Assembly: GCA_964017155.1 (NCBI GenBank)
Contig: OZ024863.1
Location: 41,172,617-41,236,616, forward strand
Direction of reading: 5' to 3'
Length of the DNA: 64,000 bases
Origin: Oasisia sp. SBJ-2009
Taxonomy: Eukaryota > Annelida > Polychaeta > Sabellida > Siboglinidae
In this document: positions 1 to 12,598 of the stretch, piece by piece
Layout of the letters: every line of letters begins with the position of its first letter
How positions within the stretch are numbered: position 1 is the stretch's first letter
The notes under the pieces: generated by a model
Databases searched by the model: none
What the model was told of the DNA's origin: nothing
What the model saw: only the letters and a program-made list of their open reading frames with translations
Program-made: the position numbers and the translations under genes

Positions 1-93
1 ACATTGTGAAATACAAATTGTTTCCATTTTACCATGGATGTAAGCTACTTATTTTCATTTGTGACTTGAAAATTTTATTGTGAATATTTTTAG

Positions 94-3000
94 GTCGTCG
101 GCACACCAAGCTACATTTCTCCGGAACTGTGTGAGGGGAAACCATATCCTTGACTTGGGCTCGTCTGTTAGACAACACAATACAGTACTTTGGGAAAGTT
201 GCACAAAGATCTCTTTGAAATGGGTGGAAGAGAGGTTGATATAATATTTAATTTTATGTAAGTTTTATGCTAACTTTGGTCTATAAATACAAATATGACT
301 GTACATTTTCAATACATGTGGATCAAACCAGTTTATTAATAATGCAACTTTTAACATGAATAACATGATGTGACGGTGAGAAAATTGAGTGTACATGCCA
401 GTTCATATAGCTACTCTCTGTCTTTAGGATTACTCAGGACACTTTACACTTTCTTGATAGATCTGTTCAACTGAACCATCTCAATTTTTCTGGGAAGGAT
501 TCAGGCACTCTGCAATTACTAGAAAAAACTTATTCATACACAAATATGTGTCATTGTCTCTCATTCTTTCTGAGGCCCTCTCAACTATTGTTTCCTGGCA
601 TCAAGTGTGTCCTTAACAGAGGTGTACATACAATCAGAAGAGTGACATTTGGGCTCTGGGCTGTGTGTTGTATGAACTCGCCAGTCTTCGCAGAGCATTT
701 GAAGCTCAGGTATGTGTAAGAAATTGTACATAGGAAGATTTTGATGAAAAATGAAATAAACCCGTTTTCTTTTAAGTTTACTTTTATGATTCTTCCACAG
801 ATAATAGACGGATATTTATACACGATATCAGAATATTTTAAGCATCAAAAAGACAAATGACTGGTAGCAGTGGCTGGTATTTTTATTGTAGATTTAAATG
901 ATGAATTTTTGCTGTTCAGAATTTAATCCAGATTGAAAATAATAGTGTTTTGACCAGAAACTCTTTGCATATTTACCATTGCATTTCAATTAAAGTACCT
1001 AACATGTTAGGCAACATATGGATTGCTAACTACCTTAATTTGAACTAAACAAGTTAAAACTACATTCACTGTTGCTTAAAATCGCACCTTTATTGCACAC
1101 TGAACACTTCATAGCAAAATGTTGTTTCTCACATTTGTCACAGAATCTGCCAGCGCTGATACTGAAGATAATGCGAGGCACATTTGCGCCAATATCTGAT
1201 CGCTATAGCAACGAGCTGCGGCAGCTGATACTGAGCATGCTTCACTTGGATCCAAACAAACGGCCAAGCATCAATGAGATTATGGCACAGCCAATTATCC
1301 TCAATGCCCTGATGCATCTTTATACAGAATTTGGAAGTGCCCCATGTCGAAGGTATCTACAGATTTCATCCAGTTTAATGTTTGTGTAATTATGCTGGTA
1401 ATTGATTCTGAGTCTGTTGTTGTTTTCACAATGGTTGTTTGTAAGTAGTTGCAGCAATGATTATGTAACTAGTTGCTAGCTACTCACAAAAGATCGTCAT
1501 CAGAGTCCCTACTGGTTGTACACAGGGCACATCTCCGCCAGTTCGGTGATCGAGTGTTTTGCATCGCTGCTCCTCATTTACGGAACGATCTACACCGCAA
1601 TATGCGAACATGTAATTTATTATACCAGTTCAAACGACTCCTTAAAACTTATTTATTCAAAAGAGCTTTTTACTCATGAACATTGACGGACTTTTTACGT
1701 TTTTAGGATTTATTTATTTATTTATTATTCTGAGCTGCTTTTAGTACTTTTACATTCATAATATGTATTATTATTATTATAAGTATATTTTTTTATCAGT
1801 ATGTGTATTTTTATGATAATTTACTTCGTTATTTGATGCCATGTTTTTATGATTTTTAACTTTTAGTTTCTTTCTATGATTTGTTGTAACAGCGCCTTCG
1901 AACAAGGTAACTTAGATTTATGGCACTATGTAAATGCTTTTATTATTATTATTATTATAAAACATTTGTATTTGATATCACTAATATTTATATATATATA
2001 TATTAATAAGTATAATAAAATAAATTAAAAATAATAAACCTTTATAACTACTGTATCCCCAGGAATATGAGCTCAGAGGTACAACATACAATAATAGAGC
2101 AAGAATTTTCCCAAGGCTCAGTGCAGGAATGCAATTTCAAATAAATATGTCTTGAGGTTATTGCTAAAGGTGGTTTCATGTGATGTTATATTATCAGGGA
2201 ATTGATTCCAGTCTTTGGTGCAGGCATGCAGAGGATCAACAAAAATTTACTTGCTATTAGGGAAGCAGACGATCTAAGTGTCTCGGGGAGAAATAATATT
2301 CTTGAAATTCACATTTCTAGCATACTTCTGAGGTATCCTTGTATGAGCTGTGGTCGCGCGGTAGAGCGCCGGACTTTCAACTGAGGGGATGGTGGTTCAT
2401 TCCCACCTACCTCCGTTTCAAAATTTAGGCAATTTCATTCACCCCATATTAGTCTTTCAGAAGAGACACTAAAAGCCGGTGGTCCCTTCTATCTGGTGTC
2501 TATGTCAGGGGAAGTAAAAATCCCACACAGGGGTAAATGTGTAACCTGCAGTGGACTCACAAATTCTCATTGGACTTTAACCACCCTGCAAAGGGCCCGT
2601 TCAGTATCTGAGAGAAGAAGAAATAGAAGAATGAACAGCTACTGCATTTGCTTTTGCCTCAGATCATTGTCATAACATAGATCATAACTATGAATGTCCT
2701 TTGTGTTCCAGAGTTCCACGTTCCCTGTCGGACTTATCTGGACCGTCGAGAGGCCGGGTTTCTCGGACTGGCACGACTATGGGCAAGTGTATGTCTCTCT
2801 GTCTCTCTTGTGTCACTGCCGGTCAACTCTACCAAATATAGTCATCACACCCCACCCCATAATTGGACTGTCCATCACGTAACCTGTTGCCTAGCAACAA
2901 GGTCCATCATGCTAATGCAGTGGATGCTGCAAACATGGAGCATTTGATCAGACATTGCATTGTATTCCTGACCTGAAAGTGTTCTTTGTGATAAAAACTT

Positions 3001-6000
3001 ATGACAAAATGGGTTAAGCAAGATGTATATGTGGGAAAATATATCTATCAGAGGTCAGGTCATCATAATAATTAATATAATGCACTGATATAACATTTAT
3101 TATCATTGTTTACAAGGCAGAGTTTGATAAAAGTGATGCGCATAATTTTAATGATCACATGGGTAAACAGTGGTCTGTCTGATGTATCACTTACGAAAAG
3201 AAATACATCATAACAGCTGTCCTTAAACTTTTTTGGCTGGATCAAAATTATGGTCACAGAACTAGCTTGGCAACCCATGCCTTCAAACAGTTATCTTGAT
3301 AAATTATATAATTTTAATATATAAATATACAACAAAAAGGCAGTACATACACTGATATAACATGTAACATTGCTGTTTTTTACATTTTTATGTATGGACT
3401 TTATTTGATTTGTGTCTATCGTAAAGAGTTACAATAAATTATGTTTGACAAAACCACGCACAGGGGAAGAAGAGAAAAAGAAGAAGAACAAGATATTTAT
3501 TTAAAAAGATTTATTGTATTTTACCTGTAGACATAAATGACATGAGCTTATTGAATGTTAATATTCCCGTGTAAGGAAATCTATCATTAATCATACCCTG
3601 ACTAAGAAGAACAGAACTTCACCATTTCACCTGATGTCATTCTTTTTTCTCAGCGACAGAATCGATACCGACAAAGCTGGTTCCCCTGAGCACCGTGTTC
3701 TGCTGGGGCAGTGGCATCATGACCCCGGTGGCCCTGCCCCTGCCCAGCAGTGACGTCCAAGTGACACAGGTGGCCGCCGGCCGCACTCAGAAGGCCGCTG
3801 TCACGAAGAACGGGAGACTCTTTATTTGGGAGGTCAGTTGTAGTAGTTACTGTAGTTGTAAAGCCAAGTTCCTACATAGCGCAGTATCCAGTCCTCAGGA
3901 CCGTTCAAAGCGCTTTACACTTTCCTTCCCTGACAGACCTGTTCACTCAGATGCTACACTTAATGCGCGAAGGTTACTCGTACACATATCCACCATTGTC
4001 TATAGCCAGGTACTCATTTATACAGCTGGGTGAACTGGAGCAATGTAGAGTGAAAAAACCTGCCCGAGGTTTTAACACCGCAGCAAAGGATCCAAACCCG
4101 GCTTCTCATAGTCGAGAGTCCGAAGCTCTACCCCTGAGTATGGCGCTCTAGTTGTTGGGGATAGGCTATCTTTAAACAATTTACCAACGGTTATTAAGAC
4201 TCACCAGCTTCAAACGTCTACTGAAGACACATTTCTTTTGTATTGCATATTAGTGTAATTCGACATGAACATTATTTTTTTACGAAATTATTTGGTACTA
4301 TTGTCAATACATATTTATACACTTATTTATGGCATTATTGTTACATAATAATAATTATTATTTTTAACAGTTTTAACGTATACTAAACTATTTATTACTA
4401 CTAATAATTATACCTATGCCGTCTTTTACCAGTATCATTGTAATGTAATTATACACTAGACTGATTATTATGTATTTTTATGACTAATTTATTTATTTAT
4501 TTAAAAGTGCTATACTATTTAATACAGTACTAATTTTATTTATTTATATACCTATACATATATTGTTTACATTTATATTAAAACATTAGTATTTGTCTTA
4601 TTGTACGTATACATATGTATAATTTTATGTATTTTAAATAGTAATATGTTGTGAAGCGCCACGAATGATTATGGATGTGGCGCTATACCAAATAAATATA
4701 TTATTATTATATTATAAGACTAGTCTTCACACTAGGTTGCTTTCCTTCATCCTTATTTACTTCCCCCAACATGTCTCATCTCCATTTCAATTTGTCACGT
4801 CACATGCTATCAACCAGCAAGGGACTGGGAAAATTTCTAGTTGACATCGGCCTGATGAAGACTAATAGTTTTAATCAAAATATTACGAGAGAATGAAGTG
4901 ATGGACATCATGTTTCATCATTATGCCAATATGGACACCATTTGAATGACTATACCACACATAATTATTTTACTAGCTTTGAAGTATTTTATGTTCTTTT
5001 ATTGATTCCTAATCATTTTAGCAGCAAATCATATCATATCAAACCACTACTTATAAATAGCACTTGACATACATTATATTATTTTAAAACGAACTATCAT
5101 TACGGTCTAATGCAATTACGTTACACAGGCGCCAACTTTATCGAGTGAAGCGGCTGGTATCGCCGGCACGGTGCCTGGCACGAGTCCTGCGTTTGTGCCG
5201 CGTTATCTCGAGGGCCAATCAGCAGTGACCATCCAACATGTCGCCTGTGGGGACCTGTTCACAGCCTGTCTCACTGGTACGACTGCCTCGTGGGGCTTCA
5301 AATAGGAGTTGTGTTGGCCATGATTTTACTACTGCAGTACACTTTAGTACCATGATATCTCGATCGCTTTGAAATTTGCAATATTATTACTACCATTTCA
5401 TTCCAACAACCCACCTTCATTCGGTGCTCACCCCGAGAGTACAGTACGAGAGTAAGGTAGTTTATTACCAAGTAACATTAAAAATGCACAAGATTTTTTT
5501 GCATTTACATACACTGTACATACAATACACTGTATCTACATACATACATTTTCCTACCTCCATTGTGGAACCAACATTATAAAACTAAGCAATGCATAGT
5601 GTAAATTTACCAGCCAGCAGACAGCACAGAAAAATCGTACATATCTGTACATGAAAATTTCAACTTGATAATATCATATTAATATCATGTGGAAAATATC
5701 TTAAAACGCTAAAAAACATGTAAACATGTATTTGACCAATATTATCAGTAAACTAGTTAATTGGCTATATCAAATTAAGCTGACAGTCATAAACAGTTAA
5801 CTGCTTCTAATCTACTTATTGTTTCAATATTTACAATGACTGCAGCAGCTCAAGTCCTCTCTGTTGACCAACAAATGTTATGGCAGTCACTTCCTGTTCA
5901 ACATTAAGTCACTATCTTTTTAATGACTTCTTAGCACTTCCAACCAGCTGTTGACAACTTTTTGTAGAGTAATATTTTATGCAAGAAACTTTCTTGGGTC

Positions 6001-9000
6001 TTGCCACTATAAAGTGTACAATCTTAGCATTTCACCTTAATTTTCGTTTATCATTTTGTGTTCACTAGACCGCGGCATCCTGATGACGTTTGGCAGTGGC
6101 GCCACTGGGTGTCTCGGACACGGCAACTTCAAGGACGTCCCACAAGTGGGTAGAAGAAATACTACCATTTATTTATTGTAGTATAATTTAACATACATTA
6201 AAGCTTAATGTCGAAGATGAGTACGACGTTTTGATCCGTCAGCTACGGATCTTGTTCACGTACTGGTATCACGTGTATTGCCTCAGATTTCGGCGAGATA
6301 ATTTGAAAACATTATCTTGTGGTACATAAATTATCCCGCTGAAATCTTTGGATCAGTAACTTTGTTGCCGACCAGCAACATTTTGAAATCGTTGGTCCAA
6401 TTGGATGATACTTTTTGAGGCAGAAATTGAACACTGTCATAACACACATGCCTAAATACCCCCTAGAGTCAATAGCTACTGCCACTCTGTCACACATGCC
6501 TAAATACCCCCTGCAGTCATTGTTGTCTACTACCATTCTATGCCAGGCCAAGATCGTGGAAGCCCTGCTTGGCTTTGAGGTGATCCAGGTGTCCTGTGGA
6601 GCGTCACATGTGCTCGCTGTCACCAACGACTACGAGGTGTTCTCGTGGGGACGGGGGGACAATGGTGAGTGAACCCTGCCCAACACAAACCTTGTCACGT
6701 TTAATGTTCATATTAACTGTTTGTCTCAAGGCTTCCAGTGAATTAAGTACTATGAATCATTGCATAATTTAGGGTTTTAATTAATTGAAAGTCTTTTCTA
6801 GACGTTTGTTGATCTTTAGTATAATGTTTATTATTTTAGTATAATGATATATTTATCCAGAGGATTCATAGCATTTAAAGGACAAAAAAATGCTACGGTT
6901 TCGTGTCATACACCTAATAGAGTTTATACAAAGTAACAATTTCCACATATACTCAATTTTTTAACGTCAGCAGTTTACTCAGAATGTGACTTTAAAGTCT
7001 AAAATTCTGACGAAATCCACAATGGTCGAGACGCCGCCATAGGTGAAGGGTTAACTTGGCTTGGCCATTCAGCGCACGGCATTCTATATCTCTGTCAGCT
7101 TCCGGCGACGTTGTTAAGGGTCAACAACTTCGAGTCTTCGACAGTTCGTTCAGTTGGCGTGACATCTAGCAGCTGCTTATAGACGTATATCTAAATCTGT
7201 GGTTAAATCTATGGTAAACTTTAGTAATTATGCCTTCGTGTTCGGCATACGGTTGCAATAATAGTTGAAACAACCGGTAGTATTGAAGCAATGGATTCAC
7301 ATTGGTGATTTGCGGGCGTACTGTTTGGAATCCCTCCAGTCCAAGTACAGTTCACTTTGCGCGGTCCATTTTGAGGAGAAATCCTTTGATGTAGACATGT
7401 ATCATCAGTTGATGCGATGCTTTCAGCGATAACAATAATAGACAACTTTATATTTACCATCATCAGCATGTTACGCGCGTTGCCGAGTTGCAGCCATTTC
7501 ATGACAACAGCCAAACCCCATGCAGGGAATCTACGTGGAGAGCGCCTCGATCACCGTCGTGACGTCATTCTTCGTCTAAGATGGGGTAGCCCATAGTATT
7601 TGGATGGCTGGGTGTTAAAAAATATTTTTCTGGTAAACCGCTGGCTTTAAAAAATTGAGTATATGTGGAAATTGTTACTTTATATTAACTCTATTAGGTG
7701 TATGCCACGAAACAGTTAACTTTTTTTGTCCTTTAACATAATTCGTAATACGTAATATATAAAAGAGATTAATTTAACAATTATAGATACATAAATTAAT
7801 GACATTAGTTTAAAAGTAAAAATAATAAATTATAATGCAATATATTATATATATATACCTGGGGGTATATATATATATACATTAATAAATTAATTAAGAG
7901 TTGGTGATGTGGTGATGGACTGACAGCATTACTTATTGACATCAGATGTCCTTGCTTTTAGGACAGTAATTGTCTTAACATCCTGATGTAATTACCCAGC
8001 CATTACCTCAGAATTTAGAACATAGCCTGTATGACAGTTTCAACCTGTTACTTATTATGATTACCATGCGATGGTTGTCTAACGTTTTGACAGGGCGACT
8101 GGGCCTGGGCAGTCAGGAGTCGTATTGCAGTCCACAGGAAGTGATGATCCCAGAAGACAACTTCCGTCCAAACCTTGTCACTTGCGGCATCGACTGTTCC
8201 ATGCTCCTTACACTAGAGGGACAACTGTTGTGCTGCGGCAGCAACAGGTGGTGACATCTACTGGCACTCGTACTCCGATAGGATAGATGACACGGGCGTA
8301 TTTAGGGGCGACGTTAAATCTTCGCAATCGATTGGATGTTATCGGATGTTTTCATTAATTTTCCCATGTTACCACTAACTTGGTGTATCAGTTTGCCTTG
8401 GATGGGAATCATGTTAAAGGTAGTTTAATTATAGAATGAAACAGGTTTTAGTTTACAATTCTGTGAAATACACATGTATTGAAATATATTATCATTGGGA
8501 GAAGTATATAAATATTCAAAAGAACTCGCAGTGACTCTTAACAAACTTTCGTGCATGCTGATATGTGTAAAATATTTTAAAGCCTTAATTAATTTTTTAG
8601 ATCTATTTATTTTAATGTTTTAAACTAGCTATTATTTTTTAATAAGTTTAGTCAATTAATCACATAAAATATGTTTTAATGTCTGAAATTATTTTAATTA
8701 GTTTTATAGATACATGTCGTGTATTCTCTACATTATAATTTTTATTTACACTAATGTCTTAAATTATATATTATTTGAATCTATTTTAAGAAATATACTT
8801 TGCATGTTTTATGTACCAATTTCAATGATTGCCCAGAGTGAAATAAACTATTATTATTATTATTATAATACAGTGGTCTTCCCTTATTCTTATTGTTTAT
8901 ACCAGTATGTGTAATTTACCTTCATTTGATTTGAAAATATACCTGGGTAGTAGAGTTCCAATATGATTTAATTTAAAATAACATGATCTGTATGAAGTGA

Positions 9001-12000
9001 AAATGAAACCATGTCACTTTTTTTCTCTTAGGTATAACAAACTAGCCATGGACAGTGACAAGAGTCGAGTGGACGAGATCTGGACATTCTGCCCCGTCCA
9101 GTCTCCACCTCTCAAGGACATGCCGGTCAAGATGGTGGCCACGGGGACGTCACATTCCATGGCATTCGGAGGTACGCTCTCTCTCATTGGACAGCTGTAA
9201 CGGCTTCTTTGAGTGGACAGAAACAGAAGCCTCTAATTGGACATACATAACTGCCTCTGAATGCAAATATGTTGTTAGAATGATTATTGGAAATATGTAA
9301 CAACCTCGTTGTTGGAAAAGATGTCCCAGCGTTGATTGGACATGTAACAGTATTTGTGATTGGATATATGTACCAGCATCTTTGATAGGACTTGACATTG
9401 ATAGGAAATGTACATCTTTAATAGGACATGGGGAGTGGTGGTCACGCGGTAGAGCGCCGGAGTGTCAATCGAGGGGTTCTATCCCACCTACCGCCGTTTC
9501 GAAATTTAAGCAATTTCATTCACTTCACATTTGCCTGTGTCTTTCGGAAGAGACAATAAAAGCCGGTGGTCCCTTCTATCTGGTGTCTATGCCAGGGGAA
9601 GTAAAAGATCCCACACAGGGGGTAAATGTGTAACCTGTAGTGGACTCACTAATTCTAGAGAAGAACAACTCCTGCGTTAGCCCAAGTTTGTGCTGTTTGG
9701 AGGTAACCACCTGAGACCCAAGACCTCTTCATTGATTGGAAATATACATCTTTGATAGGACAGATGAGTCTCTGATTAAAATTGGACTTTTATCATACCA
9801 CATTCACGGGTACCCAGCAAATAAGGAACCATTTCTGAACCAGTTGGCACATGTCATACTAGTTCATAATTGGTACCACTCCACCAGTACGTGTTTTCAT
9901 ATGTATTGATGTCAATACACGTGTTCTGCCTATTGTCACGAGTTTTGAACGAGTTTGATGAGTCGTATTGGTTCAGAACTGGTCCTGTTTCACTGGTATG
10001 TGTCATCACGTAAAAAAATTGTGATTTCATGGTAAACATATGTCGACACACCAAATGTGTTCACAGAATCTGGTGAATTGAGCCAGTTGAACTCGTGGAT
10101 TCACTTACAGAACATGTGAAATCACGGGTTGTGGTTTGCTGGGTAGTTTCCAAAAATGTGGTGTCACTGTTATTGTTTTACAGGAATGGTTCTACATGCC
10201 CTTACTTGTGACCTTTCAGAGGCAGGAGAATGTTACACGTTTGGTTCAAACCAGTTCTCACAACTCGGCTACAACACGGAGTACAAGAAGGAGAGGTTCC
10301 CGGAGAAGGTGGAGGCTCTGATCGTCTCCATGGTCGCCTGCGGGGACACCTTCTCAGTGGTCGTCACAAAGGGTGGGTATCTGTGTATTAGTCATTGTAA
10401 GTGCATCTCCTCCTGGTGTCTGACTTTGTCCTTTGGACTAAAAGGCAAATTCTTATATAGTGCAGTATGCAGTCCTCAGGACCATTCAAAGTGCTGAACA
10501 CTTGACTTCCCTGACAGACCTGTTCACTCAGACACCATCTCGGCTTCTCTGGGAAGCATCCAGCCATATGCTACATTTAATGCGTGAAGGCTGCTCGTAT
10601 ACATATCCACCACTGTCTATAGCAAGATACTCATTTATACAGCCGAGTGAACTGGAGCAATGTAGAGGGAAAAAACTTGCCCAAGGTTTTAACACCGCAG
10701 CACAGGATTGGAACCCAGGTTCTCGTAGTCAAGAGTCCAAAGCTCTACCCCTGAGCCATTGTGCTCTACAAAATGGATTTTGACCAGTTAATTCATGATA
10801 ATAATAATATATAAGCATTTATTACGCGCCATGTATCCCAAGTAAAATACTACCTCAAAGGTGCTACAAATGTAGCGTAATTCGTAGTAAATTGATAAAC
10901 ATTAAACTAAAATTTATATAGATTACATTAAAACAAAATATATATGCTAAATACAATAGGAAGTAAATTATATTAATAATACTATTAACCATTTAAGATA
11001 ATTCAGCAGCATCCAAAAATAAACTACCAGCAACAGTGTACGTGATATTAAAATATTGCCTCAAAGGCTGCTGTAAAAACATGTTTTTAACACTCCCTTA
11101 AGTACATCCATGGTTTTGGTATTTCACACCATCATGGGCAGTGCATTCCACTGTATCGATCTTACCACAGAGAAACCTCAACATCCATAACATTCAAGAT
11201 GATAACACGAACACTTAGATCAGGTCAACTGATCTCAGTGATCAGGCTGGTGTGTGTAAAGTTATTTGTCATGAAAAACATCCAGGTGCACATGTATTTA
11301 AGACACGATAGTTTACTCACACATTTTAACACATTGCAGTATCACCTATCGGTGAAATAGGGAAACTATAGAGTACTGTCATGTATCAGAAGTAGAGATC
11401 AATGCCAAAATTTTAAATCAGGTTTGAAACAAATAAGCCCAATTTTTATCGAGAACAGCACTTTCTAAGGAGATTCTGTGACAGTTTCTTTAAGAAATCT
11501 CTGAAGAAATTGCCTAATGAATAGTTTTATGTCACATGTTAGTTGTACGTAATGCTTTATCCCTGCCAGTGATATTTTAGGGTGCTGTGTTGTAGACTGT
11601 GATGTGTACACTTGGGGCAAGTGTGCACGGGGTAGACTGGGACGCCCAATGGACACAAGATTGCCCAAACAAGTCCACTTTGGAGGGGCCTATGAACCAT
11701 TCACGGTCACCTCCATTTCTTGTAGTCACGGCACCACGCTTCTCGCAGCAAAACGTAAGTTCTTCGTAGCAGTTTAGCCTAATTATTATGGTACTTATAC
11801 TTGAATGTATCAGTTCCTGTGTCTTGGCTTGTCTTAGTAGATATTAGTTCATAAAATTTGTTTTTAGTGTGCTGTATCAGAGTTCATCAAACCATTGACA
11901 CTTAACTCACATAGAACTAACCAGCAACGTTCTTCAAGAGACACAAGACAATAGTTGAACAAAATGTGTCCTAAACTGAGACGTATTATAGACCATGCAA

Positions 12001-12393
12001 CTAAGTACATTGTTTCAAGTATTTTGCAAAATAAAATTGTGCTGCACAAATTATCAATATGTACAAAAATTATGATAGCCAACTAATTAATTTTCAACCC
12101 ACCTTTATCGTTAAACACGCAATATTAACAATTCGTTCCATGCATACATAATCAATACTTGTTGATATCTAATTTACTCCGGGCAGGTTTTGAAGTACAT
12201 AGCAGGACTTGACTAAATGTGACCAGATGGCTACATTTGTAACATCAGTAGTGCCATCTGGTGGCAATTTTCAGAACCAAAGATATTCTGTTTTCTGAAG
12301 ACTGGCATTTTGTGCAATATGACATTTTAATAAAATATTTTTGCAGCACTTCCAAGAGGAGGCAGTCTTAGGCATCACCATGACGATCGCTAA
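94..12393 (+). CDS. NEK8: NEK8 (NIMA-related kinase 8), 5'-partial, 13 coding exons to the stop
   Basis: Serine/threonine kinase of cilia and centrosomes (nephrocystin-9 in vertebrates) with a C-terminal RCC1-type propeller. Exons: 94-143, 628-709, 1144-1352, 2712-2788, 3654-3832, 5129-5276, 6069-6145, 6547-6664, 8094-8247, 9032-9171, 10220-10372, 11596-11754, 12347-12393 (stop TAA). The joined reading frame is 530 codons with consistent phases. Exons 1-3 encode the end of the kinase: activation segment [18 protein letters not shown], then [11 protein letters not shown], then the C-lobe with [11 protein letters not shown] and [11 protein letters not shown]. These match NEK8 better than NEK9. 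A linker exon (2712-2788) leads to RCC1 repeats with [38 protein letters not shown] and [11 protein letters not shown]. The length from this point agrees with human NEK8 (692 aa in all), so only the kinase N-lobe and catalytic loop lie outside the window. All introns are GT-AG except the first (AT-AC). The C-terminal tail is short and His/Arg rich. For exon 12 an acceptor 15 nt upstream (exon start 11581) is also in frame and would add five residues. Confidence 0.95.
144..627 (+). other. NEK8: U12-type AT-AC intron of NEK8
   Basis: Exon 1 ends ...GGAAACC and the intron begins ATATCCTTG at 144, the classic minor-class 5' splice site. The branch-point motif TCCTTAAC lies at 610-617 and the intron ends in AC at 626-627, 11 nt after the branch A (616). 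Joining 143 to 628 completes a proline codon and restores the family sequence [11 protein letters not shown]. Read straight on, exon 1 would hit a stop at 151-153, and no GT-AG pairing keeps the motif. The intron also holds a degraded SINE fragment at about 425-530. Confidence 0.92.
425..530 (-). mobile_element. SINE family B fragment in the NEK8 AT-AC intron
   Basis: Contains degraded versions of the family B blocks seen in fuller copies at 3858, 10441 and 52660: an aggacactttacacttt block, a gatagatctgttcaactgaac block and tctgggaaggattcagg. Both ends are eroded. Orientation is judged from the better copies. Confidence 0.55.
1473..1965 (+). mobile_element. Non-LTR retrotransposon 3' fragment (ORF2 C-terminus plus tail)
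   Basis: The open frame 1473-1679 reads [16 protein letters not shown] and later [14 protein letters not shown]. This is the typical C-terminal end of CR1/L2/Rex-type LINE ORF2 proteins (GDRAFS.AAP.LWN.LP ... FK..LKT.LF). An AT-rich tail follows, ending in a TTATTA microsatellite near 1940-1965. It sits in the NEK8 intron between exons 3 and 4 and is 5'-truncated. Confidence 0.7.
2338..2625 (+). mobile_element. tRNA-derived SINE, family A
   Basis: The head tggtcgcgcggtagagcgcc and, about 30 bases on, ggtggttcattcccacc look like Pol III A and B boxes. The body holds the blocks agagacactaaaagccggtg, tcccttctatctggtgtcta and gggtaaatgtgtaacctgca. The same blocks recur at 9428 (+), 29400 (-) and 47458 (-). 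It lies in the NEK8 intron before exon 4. Confidence 0.75.
3858..4152 (-). mobile_element. SINE family B copy just after NEK8 exon 5
   Basis: Reverse-oriented tRNA-headed SINE with an L2-like tail. On the plus strand it begins with the tail block tagcgcagtatccagtcc, continues with the caaagcgctttacac block, and ends in a tRNA-like head whose complement carries the B-box region near 4090-4110. It begins about 25 bases after the exon 5 donor (3833). Confidence 0.75.
4155..4712 (+). mobile_element. LINE 3' end fragment with frameshift and AT-rich tail
   Basis: Encodes [10 protein letters not shown] and, after a +1 shift, [11 protein letters not shown], which resembles the LINE ORF2 C-terminus. 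A long AT-rich 3' region ends gtggcgctataccaaataaa and a TTA microsatellite. The reverse complement of the same tail is present at about 55140-55440, which supports a dispersed family. Confidence 0.65.
6163..6302 (+). mobile_element. Half copy of foldback element family C
   Basis: Matches the left half of the palindromic element at 50515-50760 (tttattgtagtataattta, cagctacgga, cttgttcacgtactgg, tgcctcagatttc) but lacks the mirror arm. Lies in the NEK8 intron between exons 7 and 8. Confidence 0.65.
6875..7736 (+). mobile_element. THAP-relic DNA transposon, TTAA-flanked (Kolobok-like), copy 1
   Basis: An 854-bp element (6879-7732) between TTAA duplications at 6875-6878 and 7733-7736. The inverted termini match over about 100 bp (AGGACAAAAAAA..., cgtgtcatacacctaataga, caatttccacatatactcaa). 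Inside, an ATG at 7230 starts [12 protein letters not shown], the first Cys pair of a THAP zinc finger. Further on, in another frame, [10 protein letters not shown] supplies the last Cys and His (codons 7358 and 7367). TTAA duplications plus a THAP finger are features of Kolobok transposases. This copy is degenerate and non-autonomous. It is closely related to the copy at 33850. Confidence 0.8.
9428..9722 (+). mobile_element. tRNA-derived SINE, family A
   Basis: The head ggggagtggtggtcacgcgg and following tagagcgccgg is followed by the family A body blocks, including gccggtggtcccttctatct and ggggtaaatgtgtaacctgt. It lies in the NEK8 intron between exons 10 and 11. Confidence 0.78.
9811..10145. 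mobile_element. Small MITE with TACCCAGCAAA inverted ends
   Basis: The left end reads tacccagcaaataagg at 9811 and the right end tttgctgggta finishes at 10145, giving roughly 11-bp inverted termini around 335 bp with internal gaacca/tggttc palindromes. No coding capacity. A related fragment (cacaacccgtgatttc) occurs near 41055. Confidence 0.6.
10441..10772 (-). mobile_element. SINE family B, near-complete copy
   Basis: On the plus strand: tail block ttcttatatagtgcagtatg, body block gacagacctgttcactcaga, then a tRNA-like head region around 10700-10760. It is one of the best preserved family B copies and lies in the NEK8 intron between exons 11 and 12. Confidence 0.78.
10795..11230 (-). mobile_element. 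LINE 3' fragment, reverse orientation
   Basis: On the minus strand it encodes a [12 protein letters not shown] motif followed by a lysine-rich stretch, as in LINE ORF2 C-termini, with an AT-rich tail toward 10795. Heavily decayed. Confidence 0.5.
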
Positions 12394-12598
12394 CCCACAG
12401 GGCAACGGACATGACCCTTGGTGGCACGCTAGGGTCATTCATAACTACCAGCGTTATGCAGTACCAGTCAAATCAAGCCACTGAATGGATACCGAGTGAT
12501 GATAACGATTTACATATAGTATACTGCCGAGTCAGTGCTTTGTTTTTATTTATAGGGCTTTTGCCAATTCACTGTACATAAACCTATGAATGTTATAC

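Noticed and set aside
94..153. NEK8 as a pseudogene, because the exon runs GKPYP then stop
   Set aside because: The stop lies within an AT-AC intron; all later exons are intact and in phase.
131..637. A GT-AG alternative for NEK8 intron 1 (donor gtgagg at 131, acceptor AG at 636-637 or 618-619)
   Set aside because: It removes EGKPYNQ or shifts the frame; the U12 solution restores the family sequence exactly.
7221..7514. Minus-strand open frames shared by 7221-7514 and 34140-34464
   Set aside because: They lie inside the two copies of the THAP-relic transposon, antisense to its finger remnant.
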